Assembly (NCBI GenBank): GCA_947504195.1
Contig: CANNGN010000002.1
Coordinates: 1-64,000, forward strand
DNA from: an uncultured Vibrio sp.
Lineage (GTDB): Bacteria > Pseudomonadota > Gammaproteobacteria > Enterobacterales > Vibrionaceae
DNA: 64,000 nucleotides
Reading direction: 5' to 3'
Positions within the stretch are counted from its first letter, which is position 1. Every line of letters starts with the position of its first letter. Shown here in pieces: positions 17,823-30,117 of the stretch. Under the pieces are notes generated by a model. It was given only the letters and a program-made list of their open reading frames with translations, was not told the DNA's origin and ran no database searches. The translations under genes and the position numbers were made by a program.

Positions 17823-18749
17823 ATGGAACTACCACCTTACAGTAATGGCTATTCACTCTGCCTTGAAGAGCTTCTTCATTATCGAGTTCATAGCCGTCAA
17901 TGGCTTCCACCTGCGAAAAGCCTTTGGACATCGTTAGCTGGCCAACATCAAAGTCGCCAGCTTGGTCGAGGTATGGATTTTGCCGAGGTCAGAAAGTATC
18001 AAGCCGGTGACGATATTCGTAGTATTGATTGGCGCGTAACCGCAAGAACGGGCAAGCCTTATACAAAATTGTTCACCGAAGAGCGCGAAAAACCCGTTGT
18101 CATTTATGTGGATTTAAGTCATTCAATGCAGTTTGGCTCAACGTTAATGCTTAAGGCGATTCAAGCTGCGCACCTTGCTTCATTGTGTGCCTGGACTGCC
18201 GTACAGCAAAATGACCGAGTGGGAGCAGTGATTGATTTAGGTGACCAATTAATTGAATTAAAACCACAAAGTCGACAACGTGGCGTTTTGCTTATGCTAC
18301 AAAAACTGCTCGAAGGCCAACGTCGTAACCTATCCAACCGTCAATCAGTCAGTGACTCGAAGCAACACCAATTTATTGATGCTATGCGGACAATGACCAG
18401 AATTGCGCCCAAAGGTAGTGATGTTGTTCTTATCAGTGATTTTATTCACTATCAACCAACTCTCGACCCACTGTTTACTCAATTACGCAAACATAATGCA
18501 CTGAGGGTGATGCATATATCTGATCCTCTTGAGTGTGGAGAAACCGCATTTAGAGGCGTGGAATTGATAGGTGACTTTAAGTCGAGCAAATGGATTGATT
18601 TTTCTGCAAAACGAACCCGACATTCGATAAAAAAATCCTTTGATTCTAAGAGAGATAGTCTAGAATCTCTCTGTGAAAAATTACAAATGCCTTATCATCA
18701 AATTTCGAGTGATACTCCTTTATTGACTCAGCTTTCTGGAAAGTTCTAG
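17823..18749 (+). CDS. DUF58 domain protein
   Basis: 308 residues. The DUF58 signature GRGMDFAEVRKYQAGDDIRSIDWRVTARTGKP spans about 50-80. A degenerate VWA-like domain follows, with VIYVDLSHSM standing for the metal-ion-dependent DxSxS motif. DUF58 genes nearly always sit between moxR and VWA genes, as here, and are taken to be part of the same MoxR-dependent assembly. The stop is directly followed by the next ATG. Confidence 0.9.
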   Translation: MELPPYSNGYSLCLEELLHYRVHSRQWLPPAKSLWTSLAGQHQSRQLGRGMDFAEVRKYQAGDDIRSIDWRVTARTGKPYTKLFTEEREKPVVIYVDLSHSMQFGSTLMLKAIQAAHLASLCAWTAVQQNDRVGAVIDLGDQLIELKPQSRQRGVLLMLQKLLEGQRRNLSNRQSVSDSKQHQFIDAMRTMTRIAPKGSDVVLISDFIHYQPTLDPLFTQLRKHNALRVMHISDPLECGETAFRGVELIGDFKSSKWIDFSAKRTRHSIKKSFDSKRDSLESLCEKLQMPYHQISSDTPLLTQLSGKF

Positions 18750-19232
18750 ATGAAACAAACACTCTCTAATCTATTACAATTGAATCCTTTACATTTGCCC
18801 CCTTCACCATCATGGTGGCCTATTGCTTGGGGATGGTTATCATTAATCGGCTCCGCGATTGTGGCACTGCTATTGTTGATTTTTTTATTTCGTATGAGAC
18901 AAAAGAAATTAGCCCCTAAAAAAGCAGCATTGCGTATTTTTTCCAAGTCAAAAGAGACAATGACAGCCTCGGAAGCGATGGAGATTGTAAGACAAGCTGC
19001 ATTAAGCTATTTCCCTAGAGATGAAATGGCGAAGCTAACAGGGCATGATTGGTACGCCTTTCTCGACAGTTATGTGTCTACCCCTCTTTTTACCCAGAAC
19101 GAAACATTGTGGCAAAAAGCGCTGTATCAAAAAGCCCCTAATGGTGACGTAAACCAACTCGTTGATGATTGTCAGGATTGGGTACGTCGTGCATTACCAC
19201 CAGCAAAACGGAGTTCAACTAACGTTGGCTAA
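18750..19232 (+). CDS. DUF4381 membrane protein
   Basis: 160 residues with one membrane helix at about 28-48 (WLSLIGSAIVALLLLIFLF). A soluble cytoplasmic C-terminal domain contains EIVRQAALSYFPRDEMAKLTGHDWYAFLD, the usual DUF4381 core. It begins directly at the stop of the DUF58 gene and its stop overlaps the next start, so translation is probably coupled. The role in the MoxR/VWA system is not defined. Confidence 0.88.
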   Translation: MKQTLSNLLQLNPLHLPPSPSWWPIAWGWLSLIGSAIVALLLLIFLFRMRQKKLAPKKAALRIFSKSKETMTASEAMEIVRQAALSYFPRDEMAKLTGHDWYAFLDSYVSTPLFTQNETLWQKALYQKAPNGDVNQLVDDCQDWVRRALPPAKRSSTNVG

Positions 19233-20185
19233 TTTAGAATTGGCGTGGTGGTGGATGCTACTTCTGCTTCCGCTACCTTTATTAGCAGTGAGATTGTTAC
19301 CACCAGCCAAACAATCGACACCAATCCAAATCGCTTACTTACCCTCAGAGCAAAGTGACCGCCGACCAAAACTCGAATTCAGTCGTTGGTTGGCTTATGC
19401 AATATGGCTATTTTTGGTGATCGCCGCCGCTCGACCAATTTGGTATGGCGACCCAGTTACGACCCACCCCAAGCATCGCGACTTAATGCTAGTCGTCGAC
19501 TTGTCTAACTCGATGAGTCAAGAAGATATGCGCCAAGGGGACGAGTACATCGACCGGCTAAGTGCGGTTAAACAAGTGGTTAGCGATTTTATCGACAAAC
19601 GCGATGGAGACCGAATTGGTTTGGTTTTGTTTGCCGATCACGCCTATTTACAAACTCCTCTTACCTTTGACCATGCAACGGTTAAACAGCAACTTAATCA
19701 AACCGTACTAAAATTAATTGGCACGAAAACGGCGATTGGTGAAGGCATCGGCCTAGCCACAAAAACGTTTATTGATAGCGATGCGCCACAACGGGTAATG
19801 ATTCTACTCAGTGATGGAACCAACACTGCGGGTGTGCTCGATCCACTTCGAGCAGCTGAAATCGCAAAAAAATATCACACGACCATATACACTGTCGGAG
19901 TAGGTGCAGGGGAAATGCAAGTCAAAGATTTTCTTTTCACTCACACAGTGAATACCGCGAAAGATCTTGATGAAAAAAGCTTGATATCCATTGCCGACAC
20001 AACAGGCGGCCAGTATTTCCGCGCTCGAAATAGTCAGGAACTCGCAACCATTTACGACACGATTAATCACTTGCAACCCATTAGCCAAGCAAGTCAAACC
20101 TGGCGCCCTCAGACAGAATGGTTTCATTATCCCCTTACGGTGGCCTTGGTACTTTCGTTCTTACTTATTGCAGTGAGGAGAAATC

Positions 20186-20193
<8 letters not shown>
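19225..20193 (+). CDS. VWA-domain membrane protein, BatA-like
   Basis: About 322 residues from a TTG start at 19225 (MANLELAWWWML), which overlaps the previous stop by eight bases. GGAG lies 11 bases upstream. An upstream ATG at 19162 would overlap the previous gene by 71 bases. Two N-terminal hydrophobic segments (about 7-22 and 56-73) are followed by a VWA domain with an intact metal site: LVVDLSNSMSQEDM (DxSxS), the T in KTAIGEG, and LLSDGTN. A C-terminal helix anchors it. It should face the periplasm as a partner of MoxR. Confidence 0.9.
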
Positions 20194-22011
<1,818 letters not shown>

Positions 22012-22018
<7 letters not shown>

Positions 22019-23649
22019 TGAATAATGTTAGTCATCAATTCAGATTAATATTGCTGGTCATCGTCAGCTTATTACTTAGCATGCCAAGTTTTGCTCAGGT
22101 ATACGCGACGGTTTCAAAAAACCGTGTCACGCAAAATGAATTGTTCCGACTCACGATTGTTGCTGATTCCAAAGTTTCGAGTGATTTATTAGACCTTTCT
22201 AGCTTAGAATCCGACTTCGAAACCCTCGGCCGTCCTAGCTTTGGCACATCAATCAATATTATTAATGGCAAACGCAGCACTCGCAGTGAATGGAATATCA
22301 ATATTGCAGCAAATAGAACAGGCATAATCACAATTCCTACACTCCATATTGGTAGCGAACAAACTCAGCCGATAGCCTTACAGGTGGTTAGTGATTCCGC
22401 TGCACCAAACAACCAAGATTTGGTCGAAATAAACACCCATTTCGATGATACAACTCTCTATCCGAATCAAAGTACGGTAATGCATGTCGAGCTGATTATT
22501 AAAGCGGACACACGACGGTTACAGAATCCTCAGATTACTCCCCCATCCACCAAGGGAATCCAATTGGAATCGGCGAGTGAACCAAATCAAAGCCAACAAA
22601 TCATCAATGGCATTCAAAGCACCATCGTTACACAAGATTTCCGCATTACTGGATTAACGCCCGGTAGCTTTGACATTATTGAGCCGCAATTTGAAAGCCA
22701 ACTTATCTACGAAGGGTATAATGGCGCAACACAAATGCTTGCTTTAAAAACCAAAGCTAAATCGTACCCAATAACTGTGTTAGAAAAACCTAACCAATAC
22801 ACAGGAGTATGGCTACCAACTTCGTACCTCAACTTAGAACAACAGTGGCAGGATGATTCCGGTAATCAACTGCTAGATGATATTACAAAAGTAAACGTTG
22901 GCGACCCAATCACTCGGCAGATAAAACTCACCGTTCGAGGCGTTTCTCAAGAGCAAATTCCTAACCTCACGGTCAATTATCCAGATTCATTACGGGTCTA
23001 TGGTGAGAAACCTAGCTATCAGACTCTAGATAACGGTGATTTAGTCATGACGATGAAGCAAGTGCTGATCCCCAATACGAGTGGTGACATCTCCATTCCA
23101 GGTATCACTCTAAAATGGTGGGATACAAAAGTTAAGGCCGAACGAAAAAGCTTGTTAGCCAGCAAAGTGATACGAGTCTCACCCCAAACTCAAAGTGATA
23201 TAACACCACTGCCAACCCCAACTCAAGCTCCTCAGACGAGTGTTGTTCACGTCGACAATGGTATATGGCCTTATCTTACCGCTCTCTTTGCGTTTTTATG
23301 GGTTGCGACATTAATTTGGATGAATCGAAATGGGTTGACTCGCTCAAACGCTGCGGCCTCTGATCCAGTACCTCAAGATGATGATTTTAAACAGCTCAAC
23401 CAAGCTATTCATCAGAACGATGGATTTAAAGTAAACGTCTTAATCCAACGTTGGCTAGATGAATCGACACTCAGCGTCGCGGACAAACAAAGCGTTATCG
23501 AGGCAAAACAGACATGGCTCGCTCAGCAATACGCAAGCCAAACGCCAGAAGCAGATAACAAGGTAGTGTTCCTCTCACTCTTAACTCAGCTGAAAAAAAA
23601 GGCAAGAAAAAAAAATCAACAAACAAATGAGCCGTTAGCTAAGCTATAA
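22012..23649 (+). CDS. batD: BatD-family protein
   Basis: 545 residues. A signal peptide (about 1-28, ending PSFAQ) is followed by a large periplasmic region of beta-sandwich repeats. A C-terminal membrane helix (WPYLTALFAFLWVATLIW, about 418-435) and a short cytoplasmic helical tail follow. BatD closes Bat operons, where it was linked to aerotolerance in Bacteroides. The ATG at 22012 overlaps the previous stop; an ATG at 22018 is an alternative. It is the last gene of the MoxR operon. Confidence 0.87.
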
Positions 23650-23679
23650 TTAATATGACTATCTATAAACACTAACACT

Positions 23680-24189
23680 TTGATTCAAAAGGGGCTAATT
23701 ATCGTACCGTTGAACGTCTATCCTACCTTGCTTCTGGCATCGCTTATAAGCGCAAGTTCGCTAGCGCAAGTCGACCTTGTCAAAGTGGATAAATCGAAAA
23801 GACGTATGTACTTGATTGAGAATGGCACCACCATCAAAGAATATCGTATCGCATTAGGGAAGTCGCCTAAGGGACATAAACAACAGGAAGGCGATCAGAA
23901 GACACCTGAAGGACGTTATGTTTTAAATGGGATTAACCCAAATTCGATTTTTTACAAATCGATCCACATCGAGTATCCCAATCAGCAAGATATCCAAAAC
24001 GCTCAACGGTTAGGAGTAAACTCCGGAGGCGATATCAAAATTCATGGCATTAAATCTACCTTCAAAGATGACCCTGCCTACATTCAAAGCTTCGATTGGA
24101 CTAATGGTTGTATTGCCATTACCAATCAAGAAATGGATGAGTTTTTATCCCTAGTCGATAACGGCACACCTATCGATATTGAGTGGTAG
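23680..24189 (+). CDS. L,D-transpeptidase family (YkuD) protein
   Basis: About 169 residues from the TTG at 23680; a start at the TTG at 23710 is also possible and leaves a signal peptide ending at SSLAQ. The YkuD catalytic block is present: the histidine in IKIHGIKS and the cysteine in FDWTNGCIAITN. Such enzymes form 3-3 cross-links in peptidoglycan, attach lipoproteins, or act as endopeptidases; which applies cannot be read here. It lies 30 bases after batD and may be read from the same transcript. Confidence 0.88.
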   Translation: MIQKGLIIVPLNVYPTLLLASLISASSLAQVDLVKVDKSKRRMYLIENGTTIKEYRIALGKSPKGHKQQEGDQKTPEGRYVLNGINPNSIFYKSIHIEYPNQQDIQNAQRLGVNSGGDIKIHGIKSTFKDDPAYIQSFDWTNGCIAITNQEMDEFLSLVDNGTPIDIEW

Positions 24190-24239
24190 ACCATCAAAAT
24201 AGTCGCCATCGCTACCAAATAATTAATAGCTGTCAAACC

Positions 24240-24746
24240 CTATTGTTGGTACTTTTCAATGTCGACGCCTTCCAATAGATAGCCGGTTTCACCAAGCTCG
24301 GAGCTAACACCATCAGTTCGCAATATTCCTGTTATCCATACAAGATCCCACAAACCGTTTGTCGGTGCCCCACCAGCATATTTTACATAGATTATTTGAT
24401 TGGGTGGTGGCGGTGGAACATGAATACACGCCCCTAGAAACGGGACTAATAAAAATTCGGTCACCTTTGAGTCGTCGCCTTCTAGAGGTATGACAAAACC
24501 TGGGATTTTAATCTTTTTGCCATTCAGATCTTGACGGACAGTACCAACTAATAGTTGAGGTGGTGCATCACCGTCGTGATCGGCTAATGGGCGTTCATAA
24601 ACAATGTTGCGTTCTTCTTCAGGGATAAGATCGAGCCACTCAATGTTTGTTGCGACCTCATCACTATTAATACTCGCTAGTACCGATGGTGAGCAGCAGA
24701 AGAACAAAAGTAAGAATGCAAATAAAGGAGCATGATTCTTATACAT
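24240..24746 (-). CDS. Periplasmic DUF3299 protein
   Basis: 168 residues from the ATG at 24746 (MYKNHAPLFAF), with a signal peptide ending SVLA. The DUF3299 core is clear: IEWLDLIPEEE, KIPGFVIPLEG, LLVPFLGACIHVPPPPPNQIIYV. The GACIHVPPPP motif, with a single Cys and His, is characteristic and may bind metal. Function is not established; related genes occur near metal transporters, which is not the case here. It converges on the L,D-transpeptidase gene. Confidence 0.85.
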   Translation of the reverse strand: MYKNHAPLFAFLLLFFCCSPSVLASINSDEVATNIEWLDLIPEEERNIVYERPLADHDGDAPPQLLVGTVRQDLNGKKIKIPGFVIPLEGDDSKVTEFLLVPFLGACIHVPPPPPNQIIYVKYAGGAPTNGLWDLVWITGILRTDGVSSELGETGYLLEGVDIEKYQQ

Positions 24747-24881
24747 AACGGCCTTTCGCGTTAGATATGTGCTGTCTATCAGGGATAAATAGATGTGCAC
24801 ATAATCATGGCTATATCGTTGTTGTTAAAATAATTTCTCTGTTTTACTTATGAAATAAGACCGAAATATGACAACAATAAA

Positions 24882-24912
24882 ATGTTCATCTATATGTCAC
24901 AATAGATTCACG
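24882..24912 (+). promoter_or_regulatory. Candidate Pho-box-like direct repeats before the alkaline phosphatase gene
   Basis: Three related heptamers, ATGTTCA (24882), ATGTCAC (24894) and ATTCACG (24906), recur every 12 bases about 80-105 bases before the start codon. True Pho boxes recur every 11 bases, so this is a weak candidate for PhoB. Confidence 0.3.
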
Positions 24913-24988
24913 CAACTCCCTCGTAATAACCCTACTTAATAAAAGAGTACTTTGTGTTTTCAATTTAAAAACTAAGCGGAGAAGATCT

Positions 24989-26467
24989 GTGAAACTTAAC
25001 CCTCTATTGTTAGCAAGTAGCGCTATGATCATGTGTATGAGCACTGGCGTAGCATATAGTTCATCGAAATTAGAAACACCTCAGGTGAACGACCAATGGT
25101 ATCAGGACGCTCAAGCACAACTCGAATTAGCGAAGGCGAATAAGCCAATCGATAAGTCTGCGAAAAACGTTATTCTCTTTGTTGGTGATGGAATGAGTGT
25201 TGGCACCATTACCGCGGCTCGTATCTTTGAAGGACAGCGTAAAGGACTACTAGGTGAAGAGTATTCACTGGCTATGGAAAGTTTGCCAAGTGTTGCACTT
25301 TCAAAAACCTATAACACCAATGCACAGACACCAGACTCTGCGGGTACTGCGACCGCGATGGTTTCCGGTGTAAAAACCAAAGCAGGTGTTATTAGTATTG
25401 ACGATAATGTCCAACGTGGTTTCTGTAATACAGCGAAAGGAAATGAAGTCGCCACTGCATGGGAAATAGCAGCAGAAAAAGGGCTGTCTGTTGGGGTAGT
25501 ATCAACTGCGCGCATCACTCACGCTACGCCAGCAACAACCTACGCTCACAGCGCCGATCGCAACTGGGAAAATGATGGTTCGATGCCTAATATCGCTAAA
25601 AACCAAGGCTGTGTCGATATCGCTCAACAACTAATAAACTTCGACAAAGGTAACGGTCTACAAGTTGTTTTCGGTGGAGGTCGCCGTGAGTTCCTACCTA
25701 AAACAGTTACCGACCCAGAAGGAAAAGCTGGCAAACGTAAAGATGGACGCAATCTTATAGCCGAATGGGAAGCGAAATACCCAGAAGGTAAATACGTATG
25801 GGATCAAGCAGGATTCGATAAGCTCGATAAAAACACAAAACGCGCATTTGGTTTATTTGAAAGTAGTCATATGAAATACGAAGCCGATCGTGAAAATGAG
25901 CCATCACTTGCTGAAATGACATCGAAAGCAGTCGATATTCTTAGCAACAACCAAGATGGCTACATCCTTATGGTTGAAGCTGGACGTATTGACCACGCTC
26001 ACCATGCAACTAACGCGGCACGTGCACTTTCCGATACGATTGCCTTTGATAATGCGATAAAAACCGCATTAGATAAAACCAACCCCGAAGAGACATTAAT
26101 CATTGTTACGGCCGATCACGCTCATACCTTTATAATGAACGGCTACTCTGAACGCGGTAACCCTATCTTAGGTTTAGCGAAGCAAGGCGGTAAATATAAA
26201 AAAGATGACTTTGGAAAACGCTATACCACTGTTGGTTACGGAAACGGTGAAAATGCCTTTAATGGGGCTCGCTCTAACCCAACAGAAGAAGAAGTTCTTG
26301 CATTAGATTACAAGCAACAAGCTCTTATTAAATTTTCATCTGAAACCCATTCTGGGGAAGATGTCGCTATATTTGCCAAAGGCCCACAAGCCTATCTGTT
26401 CCAGGGTGCAGTTGAACAAAACTACATCTTTCATGTCATCAACGAAGCACTTGGTCTAGCTAAGTAA
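24989..26467 (+). CDS. phoA: Alkaline phosphatase
   Basis: A periplasmic zinc/magnesium phosphomonoesterase that releases phosphate from organic esters. 492 residues from a GTG start preceded by GGAGAAG. The signal peptide ends near GVAYS. Motifs: the metal ligand in ILFVGDGMSVGT, the catalytic serine in TPDSAGTATAMVSG, EAGRIDHAHHATNA, TADHAHTF and SETHSGEDV. It belongs to the alkaline phosphatase superfamily close to PhoA; the gene symbol is by function. It is monocistronic with a terminator at 26498-26524. Expression is probably induced by phosphate starvation. Confidence 0.93.
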   Translation: MKLNPLLLASSAMIMCMSTGVAYSSSKLETPQVNDQWYQDAQAQLELAKANKPIDKSAKNVILFVGDGMSVGTITAARIFEGQRKGLLGEEYSLAMESLPSVALSKTYNTNAQTPDSAGTATAMVSGVKTKAGVISIDDNVQRGFCNTAKGNEVATAWEIAAEKGLSVGVVSTARITHATPATTYAHSADRNWENDGSMPNIAKNQGCVDIAQQLINFDKGNGLQVVFGGGRREFLPKTVTDPEGKAGKRKDGRNLIAEWEAKYPEGKYVWDQAGFDKLDKNTKRAFGLFESSHMKYEADRENEPSLAEMTSKAVDILSNNQDGYILMVEAGRIDHAHHATNAARALSDTIAFDNAIKTALDKTNPEETLIIVTADHAHTFIMNGYSERGNPILGLAKQGGKYKKDDFGKRYTTVGYGNGENAFNGARSNPTEEEVLALDYKQQALIKFSSETHSGEDVAIFAKGPQAYLFQGAVEQNYIFHVINEALGLAK

Positions 26468-26497
26468 TGACCGTTTTCTTTTACTAATACTCTAAAA

Positions 26498-26530
26498 AAC
26501 GCTAGACATATTCGGTCTAGCGTTCTTATT
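26498..26530. terminator. Bidirectional terminator between phoA and the ParA-like gene
   Basis: A ten-base-pair perfect stem (AACGCTAGAC / GTCTAGCGTT) with a seven-base loop. An A-run precedes it and a T-rich stretch follows, between two convergent genes. Confidence 0.85.
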
Positions 26531-26553
26531 TAAAATATTCGTCGACGTACTAA

Positions 26554-27237
26554 CTAATCTATCGATTCTAACTGAGCATACGCATTACGAAGCCAAACTT
26601 TCATGCGCTGACGCTCGGCAATATTCATTAAACTACGATCATTTGCAACCGCCCAGAAACTGCTGTTATTAAAATCAATCTTCTGGGTTAATTTGGTTTG
26701 GAGCTTAGGAAGCTCAATAATGGCTGCATCATTTTCTTTCGCTAACTGATAAGCGGATGATTTTTTAAAACGCGAGAAATCACTACCTCGACCGTAATTC
26801 TGAACAACAACAAACGCAACACCTGACTCTTTATAGCGCTGGACGACACTCGTTAAAAGCGCAACCGAATCGGCCCCATCATCCATCACATGCCACCAAT
26901 ACGTTTGATAGCCCATTTCATCAAGAAGTCCAAAAACATCCGTTTCTTCGATCCATTTTCCCACTGGTTGAGCCGTTTGAGCGGCCAAATCAATAATTAA
27001 ATCACGATCGGGGTTCTCTTCAACAGCCGCCAACAACCCATCTAAACTATCATCGTCGCCCACAATGATTGAAGACGCAAAATCTTGGTAAAAACGGGAA
27101 AAAGTTCCGTGTGAAGAGTCGCAATCAAAACCTAAGAAGCTGTATTCATGATCAATATAAAATTGCGCTAACAGCCGAGCGGTCATTGACTTACCAACAC
27201 CACCTTTCTCTCCACCAATAAAATGTACTTTAGCCAT
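26554..27237 (-). CDS. Orphan ParA/MinD-like P-loop ATPase
   Basis: 227 residues. The deviant Walker A GGEKGGVGKSMTA starts at residue 8, with the signature lysine of ParA/MinD ATPases. Switch-like motifs follow: GFDCDSSHG and LIIDLAAQTAQP. There is no N-terminal helix-turn-helix, so it is not a type Ia plasmid ParA. No parB or cargo partner is adjacent: phoA converges from the left and glpK diverges to the right. It may position or deliver an unlinked cargo, or be a relic of a mobile element. The substrate is unknown. Confidence 0.82.
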   Translation of the reverse strand: MAKVHFIGGEKGGVGKSMTARLLAQFYIDHEYSFLGFDCDSSHGTFSRFYQDFASSIIVGDDDSLDGLLAAVEENPDRDLIIDLAAQTAQPVGKWIEETDVFGLLDEMGYQTYWWHVMDDGADSVALLTSVVQRYKESGVAFVVVQNYGRGSDFSRFKKSSAYQLAKENDAAIIELPKLQTKLTQKIDFNNSSFWAVANDRSLMNIAERQRMKVWLRNAYAQLESID

Positions 27238-27520
27238 CGTAGTTTCCTTTCTACTATTCGTTGATAATGCGATACTTACACCAATATATTTACTTTTATA
27301 CCGCCGCTTTACAATACATTACGCAAATAATAAATCGATATGAAAAGCAAAAGATAAGATATTCATTACGCTGTTATTAAAAACCTCTGTTCCAACCATG
27401 CACAAGCCTCTTCAATTTGATAATCTAGCATTTGCCCTATAAAAACAGGATTTATCTCCTACCTTACACGAATAATAAAAAACAAAATCTACAATAAAAA
27501 AGAAACTCAAGGACCCAACA

Positions 27521-29041
27521 ATGCACAATAAAAAATATGTGGTTGCTCTTGATCAAGGAACAACGAGCTCGCGCACTATTATTCTCGATCACAACGCCAA
27601 TATCGTGAGCGCTTCGCAACGAGAATTCACTCAAATTTATCCAAAGCCGGGCTGGGTAGAACATGATCCGATGGAGCTTTATGCAACTCAAAGCTCTACG
27701 CTAACTGAAACCCTTGCCCAATCCAGTATCACCAGTGATCAAATTGCGGCGATAGGCATTACAAACCAACGTGAAACCGCCATTGTGTGGAATAAAAACA
27801 CTGGCAAGCCGGTTTACAACGCCATTGTGTGGCAATGTCGCCGAACTGCTGATATATGTGATGAACTCCGCGAAAAAGGCCTAGAAGAGTATATCCGAGA
27901 AACTACAGGCTTAGTCCTTGACCCTTATTTCTCTGGCACCAAAGTAAAATGGATTTTAGATAACGTTGAAGGTGCTCGTGAAGCGGCGAACAAGGGCGAG
28001 CTACTATTCGGAACCGTTGACACTTGGTTAATCTGGAAAATGACCCAAGGCCGTGTTCATGTCACCGATTACACCAATGCTTCACGCACCATGCTATTTA
28101 ATATCAACAATTTATGTTGGGATAAAACAATGCTAGAAGAGCTTGGTATTCCTGAAAACATGATGCCTGACGTTAAATGTTCATCCGAAGTATATGGAAT
28201 GACCAATATTGGTGGTAAAGGTGGAACTCGAATCCCTATTGCAGGCATCGCGGGAGACCAACAAGCGGCCCTATTTGGCCAAATGTGTGTTGAAGCAGGA
28301 CAAGCTAAAAATACTTACGGGACGGGTTGCTTCTTGTTGATGAACACAGGAAAGGAAAAAGTGACGTCAACACACGGACTGTTAACCACCATCGCATGTG
28401 GTCCTAAAGGCGAACCTTCTTACGCATTAGAAGGCGCGGTATTTATGGCTGGCGCTTCCATTCAGTGGTTACGCGACGAAATGAAATTAATTGCCGACGC
28501 CGAAGATTCCGAATATCACGCTAACAAAGTCTCGACTTCAAATGGCGTGTATGTTGTTCCAGCATTTGCAGGCCTTGGCGCCCCATACTGGGATGCTCAT
28601 GCCCGAGGAACTATCGTTGGTCTGACTCGAGGAGCAAACTCCAACCATATCATTCGTGCCACCTTGGAAGGGATTGCTTACCAAACACGAGATGTATTAG
28701 ATGCAATGCAAGCCGATTCTGGAATAAAATTAGCCAATTTACGCGTCGACGGTGGTGCGGTTGCCAACAACTTTTTGATGCAATTTCAAGCTGATGTATT
28801 GGATACAGAAGTACACCGCCCAGATGTCACCGAAGTCACGGCTCTTGGGGCTGCGTATCTTGCAGGTCTTGCTGTGGATTACTGGTCAAGCATCGACGAA
28901 GTAAAAGACAAAGCAACTCTCAATCGTGTATTTATGCCACACGAAGATGAAGAGAAACGTAATCGACGCTACAAGGGTTGGAAACGAGCTGTGCGCTGTG
29001 CTCAAGCATGGTCAGAATTACGCGATGAAGATGATGAATAA
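27521..29041 (+). CDS. glpK: Glycerol kinase
   Basis: Phosphorylates glycerol to sn-glycerol 3-phosphate with ATP in the cytosol. 506 residues, normal length. The FGGY-family signatures are seen: [11 protein letters not shown] at the phosphate-binding loop, [33 protein letters not shown] and [16 protein letters not shown] precedes the ATG. It begins a glpK-glpR-glpD cluster. No glpF facilitator gene is present, so glycerol must enter by another route or by a remote glpF. Confidence 0.97.
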   Translation: MHNKKYVVALDQGTTSSRTIILDHNANIVSASQREFTQIYPKPGWVEHDPMELYATQSSTLTETLAQSSITSDQIAAIGITNQRETAIVWNKNTGKPVYNAIVWQCRRTADICDELREKGLEEYIRETTGLVLDPYFSGTKVKWILDNVEGAREAANKGELLFGTVDTWLIWKMTQGRVHVTDYTNASRTMLFNINNLCWDKTMLEELGIPENMMPDVKCSSEVYGMTNIGGKGGTRIPIAGIAGDQQAALFGQMCVEAGQAKNTYGTGCFLLMNTGKEKVTSTHGLLTTIACGPKGEPSYALEGAVFMAGASIQWLRDEMKLIADAEDSEYHANKVSTSNGVYVVPAFAGLGAPYWDAHARGTIVGLTRGANSNHIIRATLEGIAYQTRDVLDAMQADSGIKLANLRVDGGAVANNFLMQFQADVLDTEVHRPDVTEVTALGAAYLAGLAVDYWSSIDEVKDKATLNRVFMPHEDEEKRNRRYKGWKRAVRCAQAWSELRDEDDE

Positions 29042-29177
29042 GTCACTTACGTTCAAGTAACACAAAATAGAGCACTTTTAGACAATAGTGTTTTCCTATA
29101 TTGGAAAGCATTATTGTTCATTAACACTTGATATACTATTGGTCACACCACCATGTCGCCATTGCAGGAGAAATAGG

Positions 29178-29954
29178 TTGAAGCAACTCCCACGACATCA
29201 ACAGATTATTGAAATAGTCCAAAAGCAGGGTTACGTAAGCACAGAAGAGCTAGTCGAGAAATTTGAGGTGAGTCCGCAGACGATTCGCCGTGATCTCAAT
29301 GAGTTGGCGGACAGTAACCACATTCGCCGTTATCACGGTGGCGCAACAATGCCCCTGAGCTCTGAAAATGCCTCATACAGCTCTAGAAAATCGCACAACT
29401 TTAGTGAAAAAGATCTGATCGCCGAACAGCTAGTAAAACATATCCCCAATGGTGCGACATTATTTATTGATATAGGGACCACTCCTGAAGCTGTGGCACA
29501 CGCACTCAATAAAAATCATCAACAATTACGAGTTGTCACCAACAATATTAACGTTGCCTCTATTCTTCTATCTAACCCAGAAATCCGACTGATTTTAGCC
29601 GGTGGAGAAGTCAGAAATAAAGATGGCGGCATTATGGGCGAAGCTACATTAGACTTTATTCAACAATTCCGTTTAGATTTCGGCATTCTAGGCATTAGTG
29701 GTATCGACTTAGACGGATCGCTTCTCGATTTTGACTATCACGAAGTAAGAGTTAAACAAGCAATCATAGAGAATAGCCGCAGTGTATTTCTCGCTGTCGA
29801 TCATTCTAAATTTGGACGTAATGCGATGGTCAAACTTGGTGGTATTACTCAGATGCATACAGTGTTCACTGACAAACGCCCACCTGAAGAGATTTGTACC
29901 CTACTTCAAGATAATGGGGTAAATCTGGATATTGCACAAGAACAAGGTCAATAG
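29178..29954 (+). CDS. glpR: DeoR-family repressor GlpR
   Basis: 258 residues from a TTG start at 29178, preceded by AGGAGAAATAGG; the longer frame from 29088 adds 30 residues without support. The N-terminal DeoR winged helix reads QQIIEIVQKQGYVSTEELVEKF followed by SPQTIRRDLNELA. The C-terminal sugar-phosphate-binding domain contains DIGTTPEAVA and FLAVDHSKFGRNA. It is expected to bind glycerol 3-phosphate and repress the glp genes on both sides. Confidence 0.94.
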   Translation: MKQLPRHQQIIEIVQKQGYVSTEELVEKFEVSPQTIRRDLNELADSNHIRRYHGGATMPLSSENASYSSRKSHNFSEKDLIAEQLVKHIPNGATLFIDIGTTPEAVAHALNKNHQQLRVVTNNINVASILLSNPEIRLILAGGEVRNKDGGIMGEATLDFIQQFRLDFGILGISGIDLDGSLLDFDYHEVRVKQAIIENSRSVFLAVDHSKFGRNAMVKLGGITQMHTVFTDKRPPEEICTLLQDNGVNLDIAQEQGQ

Positions 29955-30018
29955 ACTTACTTTTTATACGTACATTTCCGAACAATAAGTAGAGGATCAA
30001 TGTTCATTCAAACATAAA

Positions 30019-30034
30019 CGCTCATGAACGAAAA
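30019..30034. promoter_or_regulatory. Candidate GlpR operator before glpD
   Basis: CGCTCATGAACGAAAA shares about ten of 16 positions with the GlpR consensus (TGTTCG-N4-CGAACA form) and lies about 85 bases before glpD. A second related half-site with CGTTCG occurs near 30084. Weak evidence. Confidence 0.25.
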
Positions 30035-30117
30035 TAATGAGTGCATAAAAATGAAAACTAATTTATTATTATTCGAACCTAATCGTTCGTTTGCTCATTA
30101 TATGTAAGGCTCATTAG

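Noticed and set aside
29088..29177. Longer start for glpR
   Set aside because: The added 30 residues are not DeoR-like, and a good ribosome site directly precedes the TTG at 29178.
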